A DNA stretch of 10,848 nt, taken from NCBI GenBank assembly GCA_019414325.1, contig DXMG01000055.1:821-11668 (forward strand). The letters run 5' to 3'. Below are positions 1-6,690 of this stretch, piece after piece. The notes beneath the pieces are model-generated. The model was not told the origin of the DNA. It worked only from the letters and a program-made list of their open reading frames with translations, and made no database searches. Each line of letters opens with the position of its first letter. Positions within the stretch are counted from its first letter, which is position 1. The stretch comes from Collinsella sp. (GTDB lineage: Bacteria; Actinomycetota; Coriobacteriia; Coriobacteriales; Coriobacteriaceae). The translations under genes were made by a program, and so were the position numbers.

Positions 1-628
1 CGGACACGGTAAGGCTCGCGTGCTTGCCAAAGAAGTCCTGGCTCCAGTCGACCTCGCCGGACTCGGTGAGGGGCGGATTTTTGGGGTCGAGCGTGGTCAC
101 GCGGAACATCTCGCCGGCGCCCTCGCAGTCACTCGTGGTGATGATGGGGGTGTTGACGTAGACAAAGCCCTGCTCCTGGAAGAAGCGGTGGATGGCGGCA
201 GCCGCGACAGAACGGATGCGGAACACGGCGCGGAACAGGTTGGTGCGCGGGCGCAGGTGCTGCTGGGTGCGCAGGAACTCGACGGTTGCGCGCTTCTTCT
301 GCAGCGGGTAATCCGGGGCGCTGACGCCCTCGACCTCAATGGAGGTGGCAGAAAGCTCGAAAGGCTGGGGCGCATCGGGGGTCAGCTTGACGGTGCCGGT
401 GCAAATGAGTGCGGCCGAGACGTTTTGATGGGCGATCTCGTCGTAGTTGTCGAGTGCCTCGCGGTTCATGACGACCTGCAGGTCGCGGAAGCAGCTGCCG
501 TCGTTGAGCGTAACAAAGCCAAAGTTCTTCATGTCGCGGATGGACTTGACCCAGCCGGCGACGGTGACGGTCTGGCCGCCAAGCGACTCGGCATCGGCGT
601 AAAGCTGCGCGATTTTGGTGCGGTTCAC
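1..628 (-). CDS. asnS: Asparagine--tRNA ligase, N-terminal part (cut by window edge)
   Basis: Cytoplasmic class IIb aminoacyl-tRNA synthetase that charges tRNA-Asn with asparagine. The 209 visible residues hold the N-terminal OB-fold anticodon-binding domain (about residues 18-105: VAGWVKSIRDMKNFGFVTLN, then DGSCF and LQVV) and the beginning of the catalytic domain, with HLRPRTN (125-131), IHRFFQEQGF, EGAGEMFRVTTLD (169-181) and DFFGKHASLTVS at the cut edge. This order matches bacterial AsnRS such as E. coli AsnS; the EGAGEMF and DFFGK segments separate it from AspRS. Motifs 2 and 3 would lie outside the window. I chose the GTG at 628 because GGGAGG lies just upstream (about 4 nt spacing). 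An in-frame ATG at 640 would place that Shine-Dalgarno sequence inside the gene and has none of its own. A possible -10 (TAGAAT, minus strand, 680-675) lies upstream with no good -35. Family assignment is very secure; the exact start is less so. Confidence 0.95.
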   Translation of the reverse strand, partial: MNRTKIAQLYADAESLGGQTVTVAGWVKSIRDMKNFGFVTLNDGSCFRDLQVVMNREALDNYDEIAHQNVSAALICTGTVKLTPDAPQPFELSATSIEVEGVSAPDYPLQKKRATVEFLRTQQHLRPRTNLFRAVFRIRSVAAAAIHRFFQEQGFVYVNTPIITTSDCEGAGEMFRVTTLDPKNPPLTESGEVDWSQDFFGKHASLTVS

Positions 629-631
629 GTA

Positions 632-638
632 TCCTCCC
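632..638 (-). promoter_or_regulatory. Ribosome binding site deciding the asnS start
   Basis: Read on the minus strand, GGGAGGA ends 3 nt before the GTG at 628. It overlaps an in-frame upstream ATG (640-638), which has no purine-rich sequence ahead of it, so the GTG is the better start. The spacing is a little short, so initiation at the ATG is not excluded. Confidence 0.55.
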
Positions 639-741
639 ATAACGGTTGAATGATAGTTATCCATACAGTTCGATATTCTAGCAGCTCGGCTCATTTGGGC
701 TATACGGATAAGGCATTGGCGGGATGGTTTTTCAAACGAAA

Positions 742-771
742 AGCGCCTGCGGCCAAATGGTCGCGGGCGCT
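742..771 (-). terminator. Hairpin terminator downstream of the EIIA gene
   Basis: Positions 742-754 and 759-771 form a 13-bp stem (two G-U type pairs) around an AAAT loop. On the minus strand the stem is followed by TTTT, then CG, then TTT, which suits Rho-independent termination of the EIIA transcript, whose stop codon lies about 38 nt upstream. Read on the plus strand there is no useful T-run close by, so minus-strand polarity is preferred. Confidence 0.75.
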
Positions 772-809
772 TGACGAGGTGCCTTTTGGCTGTGTGGCGC
801 GGGGCCTGG

Positions 810-1373
810 CTACTTGGTCTTGGCTACCAGCAGCGGGTCGCCCAGCTTGACGAGCGGGTTGCCGCCGATAAGCGTGCCGGACTCGCCGACATGGTCGATG
901 CTCTTAAGACGATCGAGCTCGGAGACGATGACGGTCACGATGTCCTCGTGACCGGCGGCCTTGATGGCCTCGCGGTCGAAACTGATGAGCGGCTGGCCTG
1001 CCTTGACCGTGTCACCCATCTCGACAAAGCGGGCAAAACCTTTGCCGTTCATTTCCACGGTGCCCAGGCCAACATGGATGAACACGCGAAGACCGTCCTC
1101 GGTGATCATGCCGATGGAGTGGTTGGTGACGGTGGTGGCGCCGATGCGGCCGTTGGCGGGCGCATAGATGGTGCCGGTAATGGGCTCGATGCCGTAGCCC
1201 TGACCGAGCATACCCGAGGCGATGGTCTCATCGGGAACCTCATCGAGGTTGACGAGCACGCCGTTGACGGGGGCGTAGATGACGCCTTCGCGGGTGGCGA
1301 AGCTTGCTGCGGGCGGAACGGATGCCTCGCCCGTCGAGGTGAAGGTGGACTTAAGCGAATCGAGCAGACCCAT
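810..1373 (-). CDS. crr: PTS glucose-type EIIA protein (stand-alone, crr-like)
   Basis: Cytoplasmic EIIA of the glucose/sucrose PTS family (187 aa). It accepts phosphate from HPr on a histidine and passes it to the EIIB domain of a sugar permease. Family signatures appear in order: YAPVNG (33-38), GMLGQGYGIEP (54-64), IYAPANGRI (69-77), NHSIGMIT (84-91) with His85, and FIHVGLGTVEMNGKGF (98-113) with His100, the phosphorylated histidine. VKAGQPLISFD follows. The stretch usually read as IGxDTV is VGLGTV here. The ATG at 1373 is chosen because GGAGG lies 5 nt upstream; an earlier ATG in the same frame lacks support and would cover the promoter. No EIIB or EIIC domain is attached, so it must serve a permease encoded elsewhere. 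In enteric bacteria this protein also controls carbon catabolite regulation, but whether it does so here is unknown. Monocistronic, divergent from the esterase, and ended by the hairpin at 742-771. Confidence 0.93.
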   Translation of the reverse strand: MGLLDSLKSTFTSTGEASVPPAASFATREGVIYAPVNGVLVNLDEVPDETIASGMLGQGYGIEPITGTIYAPANGRIGATTVTNHSIGMITEDGLRVFIHVGLGTVEMNGKGFARFVEMGDTVKAGQPLISFDREAIKAAGHEDIVTVIVSELDRLKSIDHVGESGTLIGGNPLVKLGDPLLVAKTK

Positions 1374-1420
1374 AGTTGCCTCCAACTTAAATAGGCGCAT
1401 ATCGCGCGCTTGGTTTGCCG

Positions 1421-1430
1421 GAAACGTTTC
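1421..1430. promoter_or_regulatory. Perfect palindrome GAAACGTTTC, LacI-family operator candidate
   Basis: GAAACGTTTC is a perfect 10-bp palindrome with a central CG; on the minus strand it extends to TGAAACGTTTCC. LacI/GalR-family regulators, including CcpA-type proteins, typically bind AT-flanked palindromes with a central CG. It overlaps the proposed -10 of the EIIA promoter, where a repressor could block transcription. Position and symmetry are seen directly; the regulator is inferred, and no lacI-family gene is in the window. Confidence 0.4.
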
Positions 1431-1454
1431 ATATGTGTTTCGCGGCTTGGTCAA
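1428..1454 (-). promoter_or_regulatory. Candidate promoter of the EIIA gene
   Basis: On the minus strand a -35-like TTGACC (1454-1449) is followed after 15 nt by TATGAA (1433-1428). The -35 matches sigma-70 consensus at five of six bases, the -10 at four of six, and the spacer is short. A leader of roughly 50 nt would result. It is the best match in this 243-bp divergent gap; no comparably good promoter was seen for the plus-strand esterase. Confidence 0.35.
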
Positions 1455-1616
1455 CGCCCCTATTTTACGCTGCTCAACGATACCTCTGAACTGGGATTAT
1501 GTGATATATCAGTTGAAGGGAAACTTATTGCTGGAGTGTTTCTTCGCCACGGGCTCAAGTGGGGTACGCTTAGACGCGAAAAACAAGGGCGCATAATCTG
1601 CGCGAAGGGAGCACAT

Positions 1617-2516
1617 ATGATTGTCGAGAACCATGCGCTGTGGGGCGAGGAGCCGACCGAGGAGTATCCGGCGACGTTTACGTATTTGGGTGCCGAGCCG
1701 CTGCCCGATAAGCCGAATGGCCGCCGCCCTGCCGTGATTATCTGCGGCGGAGGTGCGTTTACGCATATCGCTCCGCATGAGCAGGATCCCGTGGCGTTTG
1801 CGTTTTTGGACCGCGGCTACCAGGCCTTTGTGCTCAACTATGTGACAAGTGGCACGGGCGACGTGAGCTTTCCTCACCCGCAGGCAGACCTTGCCAAGAT
1901 GGTCGCCACGGTTCGCGCCAACGCCGACGAGTGGCATGTCGATCCCAAGCGCGTGTGCGTCGTGGGCTTCTCGGCAGGCGGCATGATCTGCGCTTCGCTG
2001 GCAACGCAATGGAAGACTGGTCCCTTCGCGGCGCTTGCCGGGTCGCGTCCGGACGACATTCGTCCCGATGCCGTGGTGCTGGGCTATCCGCTGCTCGACT
2101 TTGCCTATGTGCGCGACATGCAGACGCGCGACCCGCGCATCGACCTGCGCGTTCCCAAGACGGGTGGCAAGACGGGGCGCGATTTGCTCAACGACTATCT
2201 GTCGATGGTGACGGGCGGTGAGGCGACCGACGAGCACCTGGCCGACATCTGCCCCACCACGCATGTTTCGCGTCAGATGCCGCCGACCTTTGTGTGGGGC
2301 GTGTCCGACGACAAGACGGCGCCGATCGCGCAGGTCTATCCGTTTGCGCAGCGCATGGCCGAGGAGGGCGTCGCTTGCGAGATGCACGTCTTTGACCAAG
2401 GTGGTCACGGGCTTTCGCTCGGCAACGCCAACACCGCGGTCGATAACGAGGACAAGCAGGTGGCGGTCCGTCCTTGGATCCGCCTGGCCTTCCGTTTCCT
2501 GGAGCGCCATATGTAA
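1617..2516 (+). CDS. Alpha/beta-hydrolase esterase (BD-FAE / acetyl-esterase-like)
   Basis: A 299-residue alpha/beta-hydrolase without a signal peptide, so probably a cytoplasmic ester hydrolase. The oxyanion-hole stretch ICGGGAF is at 42-47, the nucleophile elbow GFSAGG at 117-122 (Ser119), the likely acid Asp232 in SDDKTAP (230-236), and the catalytic His264 in GGHGLSLG (262-269). The triad is therefore complete. The arrangement and the starting segment (HALWGEEPTEEYPATFTYLG) resemble gut-bacterial esterases annotated as acetyl-esterase, xylanase-associated esterase or BD-FAE-like. The natural ester is unknown; deacylating an imported glycan fragment is a reasonable guess only. Start ATG 1617 has AAGGGAG 5 nt upstream. 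The frame stays open for about 69 codons before this start, but that part lies in the divergent promoter region and does not look like the family. The gene for the small beta-rich protein follows after 47 nt, probably in the same transcript. Confidence 0.87.
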   Translation: MIVENHALWGEEPTEEYPATFTYLGAEPLPDKPNGRRPAVIICGGGAFTHIAPHEQDPVAFAFLDRGYQAFVLNYVTSGTGDVSFPHPQADLAKMVATVRANADEWHVDPKRVCVVGFSAGGMICASLATQWKTGPFAALAGSRPDDIRPDAVVLGYPLLDFAYVRDMQTRDPRIDLRVPKTGGKTGRDLLNDYLSMVTGGEATDEHLADICPTTHVSRQMPPTFVWGVSDDKTAPIAQVYPFAQRMAEEGVACEMHVFDQGGHGLSLGNANTAVDNEDKQVAVRPWIRLAFRFLERHM

Positions 2517-2563
2517 AAGTAGACTACTTGCCCGTTTCAAAAAGTCTGCTTAGAGGAGGAGCC

Positions 2564-2884
2564 ATGCTTGAGGGTACGTATGTGGTTTCGGCCCAGACGC
2601 TGGTGGGGAGTAAACGCGGCGAGGTGACGTTTTCACATGGGGTGAACGGCGTGCTCAGGGCAGTACTAAACGTCAGGGGTCTCAATATCGCTCTCTCGAG
2701 TGCCCGCGCTGAGGGCGATTTCTTTGAGCTCTCGGGTACTATCTCCCACGTCTTGATGGGCAAGGCGCCCTTTACATGCACGGGGTCAGTCGAGGGCGAT
2801 CGACTCACTGCTACCGCGCGGTCGGGTTCCGTTTCGATCTCGCTGAGCGGTATGCGCAAAGAGCTTTCGGGGCGCACCGCATAA
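2564..2884 (+). CDS. Small beta-rich protein of unknown function
   Basis: Encodes 106 residues starting at ATG 2564, with a very strong AGGAGG Shine-Dalgarno 4 nt upstream. I do not recognise a named family. The sequence alternates short strands and turns: EGTYVVSAQTLVGSKRGEVTF, then GVLRAVLNVRG, DFFELSGTIS, APFTCTGSVEGDRLTATARS and SVSISLSGMRK. This is the pattern of a small antiparallel beta-barrel or sandwich with repeated G-x-[VIL] turns. There are no cysteine pairs, signal peptide or membrane segment, so it is probably a soluble cytoplasmic protein. It sits 47 nt after the esterase gene on the same strand and is probably co-transcribed. A ligand-binding or accessory role is possible but nothing in the sequence proves it. 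That it is a real gene is well supported by start signal and codon use. Confidence 0.75.
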   Translation: MLEGTYVVSAQTLVGSKRGEVTFSHGVNGVLRAVLNVRGLNIALSSARAEGDFFELSGTISHVLMGKAPFTCTGSVEGDRLTATARSGSVSISLSGMRKELSGRTA

Positions 2885-2909
2885 AGTTTGCGCAGGTAAA
2901 CATCGGTAT

Positions 2910-2942
2910 TTGACTTTATAAAATAGTTCAGAGCGCTATCAT
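2910..2942 (+). promoter_or_regulatory. AT-rich promoter region upstream of feoAB
   Basis: TTGACT (2910-2915) is a good -35-like hexamer and TATCAT (2937-2942) a plausible -10, but the 21-nt gap is too long for a standard sigma-70 promoter. TATAAAAT (2917-2924) lies between them and lacks a -35 at normal distance. This is the only AT-rich patch in the gap, so transcription probably starts near here, but the exact boxes cannot be fixed. Confidence 0.3.
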
Positions 2943-2957
2943 TTGTCGTTACGAGTT

Positions 2958-2983
2958 GGTTAGCCCCGGTAAACGGTTAACCG
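2958..2983. promoter_or_regulatory. Palindromic GGTTA/TAACC elements in the feoAB leader
   Basis: GGTTAGCC (2958-2965) matches the left half and centre of the DtxR/IdeR iron-box consensus. CGGTTAACCG (2974-2983) is a perfect 10-bp palindrome, and GGTTA recurs with a 17-nt period. A position just upstream of an iron-transporter start suits a metal-responsive repressor such as a DtxR-family protein. The right half of a canonical iron box is not present after the first element, so this is a suggestion only. Confidence 0.3.
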
Positions 2984-3005
2984 CGTCTAACGAAAGGATG
3001 AGCGC

Positions 3006-5366
3006 GTGAAGCTCGATACACTCGAGATTGGAAAGGACGCCGTTGTCGCATCGGTGGCATCGGACGATCAGGCACTCCGACAGCATATTTTGGACATGGG
3101 CCTAACGCCGGGCACCGAAGTCACCATGATGAAGTACGCCCCCATGGGCGACCCGCTCGAGATCCGCCTGCGTGGCTACGAGTTGACACTGCGCAAGGAC
3201 GATGCCGCTCGCATCGAGCTTGTGGGTATTCACGACACCGATACGGGTCCGCGCGCTAACGCCGCAATCGGCACGACGGAGCATCCGGCCCTGGGCGAGG
3301 GGACGTATTCGCCCCGTGCGGCAAAGACGGCCGTGCCCGAGGGCGCGCCGCTGCACTTTGCCCTCGCCGGCAACCAAAACTGCGGCAAGACCACGTTATT
3401 CAACCAGCTGACGGGCTCCAACCAGCATGTCGGTAACTTTCCCGGCGTGACGGTCGACCGCAAGGACGGCACTATCCGTAACCACCCCGAGGCGAGCGTT
3501 ACCGACTTGCCCGGTATTTACTCGTTGTCGCCGTACACGGGCGAAGAAATCGTCAGCCGCCAATTCATCTTGGACGAAGACCCCGACGCCATCATCGACA
3601 TCATCGACGCCACCAACATCGAGCGTAACCTGTACCTGACGCTGCAGCTTATGGAGCTCGATCGTCCCATGGTCATCGCGCTCAACATGATGGACGAGGT
3701 GACGGCCAACGGCGGCGCCGTGGACGTCAACCTGCTCGAGAGCCTGTTGGGCGTGCCCGTTGTCCCCATTAGCGCTGCCCGCAACGAGGGTATCGGCGAG
3801 CTGGTGGATCATGCCTTGCACGTGGCGCGGTTCCGTGAGCGCCCCGGTCGCCTGGACTTCTGTGCGCCCGATGGTCCAGACGGCGGTGCACTGCATCGCT
3901 GCATCCACGGCATTGCCAACCTGATCGAGGACCATGCCGCGACGGCGCATATCCCGGTGCGTTTTGCGGCGACCAAGCTGGTTGAGGGCGACGAGCTGGT
4001 GACGGAGGCGCTTCATCTGGACCGTAACGAACTTGACGCCATCGAGCACATCATTACCCAGATGGAGGGTGAGGCCGGTACCGACCGTCTATCTGCACTG
4101 GCTGACATGCGCTTCGGCTTTATCGGCGACGTGTGTGGGCACTGCGTCGTCAAGCCGCACGAGAGCCGCGAGCACGTGCGTTCCGTCAAGATCGACCGCA
4201 TCCTGACGGGTCGCTACACGGCCATTCCAGCGTTCCTGGTGATCATGGGTCTCGTCTTTTGGCTGACGTTTGGCGTGATCGGCGCGGCGTTGCAGGGACT
4301 CATGGAGGACGGCATCGCTGCCATCATTACCTCGGCCGATGCGGGCCTCAAGGCGTTCGGCACCAACGACGTAGTGCGCTCGCTGGCTGTCGACGGCGTG
4401 CTTACGGGCGTGGGCAGCGTGCTGACCTTCCTGCCGATTATCGTCGTGCTCTTTTTGTTCCTTTCCATTCTGGAAGACTCCGGATACATGGCACGCGTGG
4501 CCTTTGTCATGGATAAAGTGCTGCGACGCTTTGGCCTGTCGGGCCGCAGCTTCGTGCCTATGCTCGTCGGTTTTGGCTGCACCGTGCCGGCTATCATGTC
4601 GACCCGTACGCTCCCATCCGAGCACGACCGCAAGATGACGGTCATGCTCACGCCGTTCATGAGCTGTTCGGCCAAGTTGCCGGTCTACGGTCTGCTGTGC
4701 GGGGCATTCTTCCCGCAGGCGACAGTTCCCGCCATGGTCTCGCTCTATCTGATTGGTATCGTGGTCGGCTGCATTGCCGCCCTGGTGCTCAACCGCACGG
4801 CATTTAAGGGCGACCCGGTGCCGTTTATCATGGAGCTTCCCAACTACCGCCTGCCGAGCATCAAGACGACGGTGATGCTGGCATGGGATAAGGCCAAGGA
4901 CTTCATCACCAAGGCCTTCACCATTATCTTTGCCGCTACGGTGGTCATTTGGTTCCTTCAGACGTTCGACATCCGCTTTAATGTGGTCGCCGATCAGTCG
5001 CAGAGTCTGCTTGCCGGTCTGGGCAGCATTATCGCTCCGCTGCTGGCGCCGCTCGGCTTCGGCGACTGGCGCGCCTCGACGGCGCTCGTCACCGGACTTA
5101 TCGCCAAGGAGAGCGTCATTTCGACCCTCACGGTGCTTTTGGGCGCAACGTCGCCCGCGGTGCTGTCAACCATGTTTTCGCCGTTTACCGCTTACGTGTT
5201 CCTGGTCTTTACGCTGCTGTACCCGCCCTGCGTGGCTGCCATCGGCGCCGTCAAGAGCGAGCTAGGCGCGCGCTATGCCGTGGCTGTATTCGCGTTTCAG
5301 GTGACGGTCGCCTGGATCGTGGCGTTTGTCGTGCATTCGGCGGGCATATTGCTGGGGTTGGCTTAG
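3006..5366 (+). CDS. feoB: Fused FeoA-FeoB ferrous iron transporter
   Basis: A 786-residue ferrous iron (Fe2+) importer of the inner membrane. Residues 1-76 form a FeoA SH3-like domain (LDMGLTPGTEV, then MGDPLEIRLRGYELTLRKDDA), joined by a linker of about 40 residues to FeoB. The G domain has G1 GNQNCGKT (122-129), a G2 region NFPGVTVDRK, G3 DLPG (167-170), G4 NMMD (227-230, the usual NxxD) and a G5-like SA (256-257). The membrane part starts near residue 403 and contains the Gate-type segments LEDSGYMAR (489-497), GFGCTVPAIMSTRTL (522-536), PFMSCSAKLPVYGLL (550-564) and GLIAKESVIS (697-706). The conserved Cys525 and Cys554 in these segments are present. The length suits FeoA (about 75 aa) plus a full FeoB. 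The start is GTG 3006, with AAAGGA 7 nt upstream; the nearby ATG at 2998 meets a stop after three codons. No feoC-like gene follows. Fusion fixes the FeoA:FeoB ratio at 1:1. Iron repression is likely but unproven. Confidence 0.96.
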   Translation: MKLDTLEIGKDAVVASVASDDQALRQHILDMGLTPGTEVTMMKYAPMGDPLEIRLRGYELTLRKDDAARIELVGIHDTDTGPRANAAIGTTEHPALGEGTYSPRAAKTAVPEGAPLHFALAGNQNCGKTTLFNQLTGSNQHVGNFPGVTVDRKDGTIRNHPEASVTDLPGIYSLSPYTGEEIVSRQFILDEDPDAIIDIIDATNIERNLYLTLQLMELDRPMVIALNMMDEVTANGGAVDVNLLESLLGVPVVPISAARNEGIGELVDHALHVARFRERPGRLDFCAPDGPDGGALHRCIHGIANLIEDHAATAHIPVRFAATKLVEGDELVTEALHLDRNELDAIEHIITQMEGEAGTDRLSALADMRFGFIGDVCGHCVVKPHESREHVRSVKIDRILTGRYTAIPAFLVIMGLVFWLTFGVIGAALQGLMEDGIAAIITSADAGLKAFGTNDVVRSLAVDGVLTGVGSVLTFLPIIVVLFLFLSILEDSGYMARVAFVMDKVLRRFGLSGRSFVPMLVGFGCTVPAIMSTRTLPSEHDRKMTVMLTPFMSCSAKLPVYGLLCGAFFPQATVPAMVSLYLIGIVVGCIAALVLNRTAFKGDPVPFIMELPNYRLPSIKTTVMLAWDKAKDFITKAFTIIFAATVVIWFLQTFDIRFNVVADQSQSLLAGLGSIIAPLLAPLGFGDWRASTALVTGLIAKESVISTLTVLLGATSPAVLSTMFSPFTAYVFLVFTLLYPPCVAAIGAVKSELGARYAVAVFAFQVTVAWIVAFVVHSAGILLGLA

Positions 5367-5407
5367 CTATTTATTGACGGCGCAACCTCTGTGTATTGAG
5401 TTGATTG

Positions 5408-5441
5408 CGGCCCTGCATCTGTACTGACGGATGCGGGGCCG
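5408..5441 (+). terminator. Hairpin after feoAB, terminator-like but lacking a U-run
   Basis: Positions 5408-5419 pair with 5430-5441 as a 12-bp GC-rich stem (one G-U pair) with a 10-nt loop. It begins 42 nt after the feoAB stop codon, where a terminator is expected. The sequence after it is TTGCTATATAATC rather than a T-run, so termination may be weak. The loop and 3' arm also carry the -35 and spacer of the sotB promoter. Confidence 0.45.
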
Positions 5442-5453
5442 TTGCTATATAAT
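5424..5453 (+). promoter_or_regulatory. Promoter of the sotB-like gene
   Basis: A perfect TATAAT (5448-5453) is preceded, 18 nt upstream, by CTGACG (5424-5429), which matches four of six -35 bases. The transcription start would be near 5460, giving a leader of about 30 nt before the ATG at 5489. This is the best sigma-70 promoter in the window. Its -35 sits in the loop of the preceding hairpin. Confidence 0.65.
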
Positions 5454-5488
5454 CGCCCACCGCTCAAGACAATCGGAGAGGTTTCTAC

Positions 5489-6685
5489 ATGGCTCAGGCA
5501 AGACAAGATGGCATCTCACTCAAGCAGTGGCTCCCGCTTATCGGGCTCGCCTGCTGCGCGTTCGTGTTCAACACGTCGGAGTTCATGCCCATCGGCCTTC
5601 TGACTGATATCGCCGCGTCGTTCTCGCTCACCGAGGCCCAGGCAGGCATCATGATCTCGGTCTATGCCTGGGGCGTCATGCTGCTGTCGCTGCCGCTTAT
5701 GGTGTTTGCTTCGCGCTTTGAGTTCAAGCGGATGCTGCTCGGCGTGCTTGCCGTGTTCTCGCTGGGTCAGTTCCTGTCCGCCGTGGCGCCTACCTATCCT
5801 ATTTTGGTTTGCGCGCGTCTGGTGGTCGCCTGTGCGCATGCCGTGTTCTGGTCGGTCGCCTCGATCATGGCCTCGCGCCTGGTTGACAGTCGCCACGGGG
5901 CGCTCGCCATCAGCATGATCGCCACGGGCTCGTCCATCGCGCAGATCTTCGGCCTGCCGATCGGCCGCGCCATCGGCCTGGCCGTGGGCTGGCGCATGAC
6001 GTTTGCCGTGGTCGGGGCCTTTTCTGCCGCCGCGGTGGTGTACCAGGCAGCGGTATTCCCGGCCATGCCGGCGGGTGAGCGCTTTACCGTCAAACAGCTG
6101 CCCGAGCTGCTCAAGAACCCGTTCCTGATCGCGCTCTACGCGGTCACGGTCTTTATGGCGACCGGCTATTACGCAGGCTACAGCTATATCGAGCCCTTCC
6201 TGGCGCAGGTCGCGCACGTCGACGCGGGCGCCATCACCATGACACTGACGGCGTTTGGCTGCTCTGGTCTGCTCGGAAGCTGGCTGTTCGGCCGACTGTT
6301 CGATGGGCACCGCTTCCCGTTCTTGGCTATCACGCTTTCCGGCGTGCCAGCGGCCCTGCTGCTCATGGGTCCGGTTGCACCGTCGCTCGTCGCGGTTCTT
6401 GGCGTTTGCGCGCTGTGGGGCTGCTGCGCCACGGCCTTCAATGTGGCGTTCCAGGCCGAGCTCATCAAGTACACGCCGGCGGATTCGTCGGCTGTCGCCA
6501 TGTCGATCTTCTCGGGCCTGTTCAATCTGGGTATCGGCACGGGCACCGCAATCGGCGGCGCCGTGGTTTCGGGTCCCGGTATCGCTTGGATTGGCTTCGC
6601 GGGCGGGGCGATTACCGTCGTGGGCGTCATCCTCGCCATCACCGTGCTGTTCCCGGCCATACGCCGTGCAAAGCCCGTCGCCTAA
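5489..6685 (+). CDS. sotB: MFS transporter, SotB-like sugar efflux permease
   Basis: A 398-residue inner-membrane major facilitator with about 12 hydrophobic segments. It lines up closely with E. coli SotB (YdeA), which exports arabinose, lactose and IPTG. Shared landmarks are FNTSEFMPIGLLTDIA (27-42; FNTTEFVPVGLLSDIA in E. coli), GIMISVYAW (53-61), AHAVFWS (116-122), LPIGRAIG (156-163), GWRMTF (167-172), YSYIEPF (231-237) and MSIFSGLFNLGIGTGTAIGG (338-357). The start ATG 5489 has GGAGAGG 7 nt upstream and its own promoter at 5424-5453. It is flanked by hairpins on both sides, so it is probably monocistronic. Membership of the DHA1 drug/sugar efflux branch is firm. The actual substrate (sugar, sugar phosphate relief or drug) cannot be read from sequence, and the symbol marks similarity rather than proven function. 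Confidence 0.86.
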   Translation: MAQARQDGISLKQWLPLIGLACCAFVFNTSEFMPIGLLTDIAASFSLTEAQAGIMISVYAWGVMLLSLPLMVFASRFEFKRMLLGVLAVFSLGQFLSAVAPTYPILVCARLVVACAHAVFWSVASIMASRLVDSRHGALAISMIATGSSIAQIFGLPIGRAIGLAVGWRMTFAVVGAFSAAAVVYQAAVFPAMPAGERFTVKQLPELLKNPFLIALYAVTVFMATGYYAGYSYIEPFLAQVAHVDAGAITMTLTAFGCSGLLGSWLFGRLFDGHRFPFLAITLSGVPAALLLMGPVAPSLVAVLGVCALWGCCATAFNVAFQAELIKYTPADSSAVAMSIFSGLFNLGIGTGTAIGGAVVSGPGIAWIGFAGGAITVVGVILAITVLFPAIRRAKPVA

Positions 6686-6690
6686 TCACG

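Noticed and set aside
20..649. Plus-strand open frame of 209 codons
   Set aside because: It is antisense to the asnS gene, whose minus-strand translation matches AsnRS throughout. Its own product has no recognisable motifs.
1374..1454. Longer EIIA start (27 extra residues, ATG at 1454)
   Set aside because: No ribosome binding site, an atypical N-terminus, and it would cover the proposed promoter. ATG 1373 has GGAGG at 5 nt.
1509..2540. Minus-strand open frame of 343 codons opposite the esterase
   Set aside because: The plus strand has a full Ser-Asp-His triad and a good ribosome binding site; the antisense product has no coherent features.
2910..2942. Standard sigma-70 promoter made of TTGACT and TATCAT upstream of feoAB
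   Set aside because: The 21-nt spacing is outside the normal 16-18 nt range, so it is listed only as a promoter region.
5516..6310. Minus-strand open frame of 264 codons opposite the MFS gene
   Set aside because: The product is highly charged and low in complexity, as expected from the antisense of a hydrophobic transporter gene.
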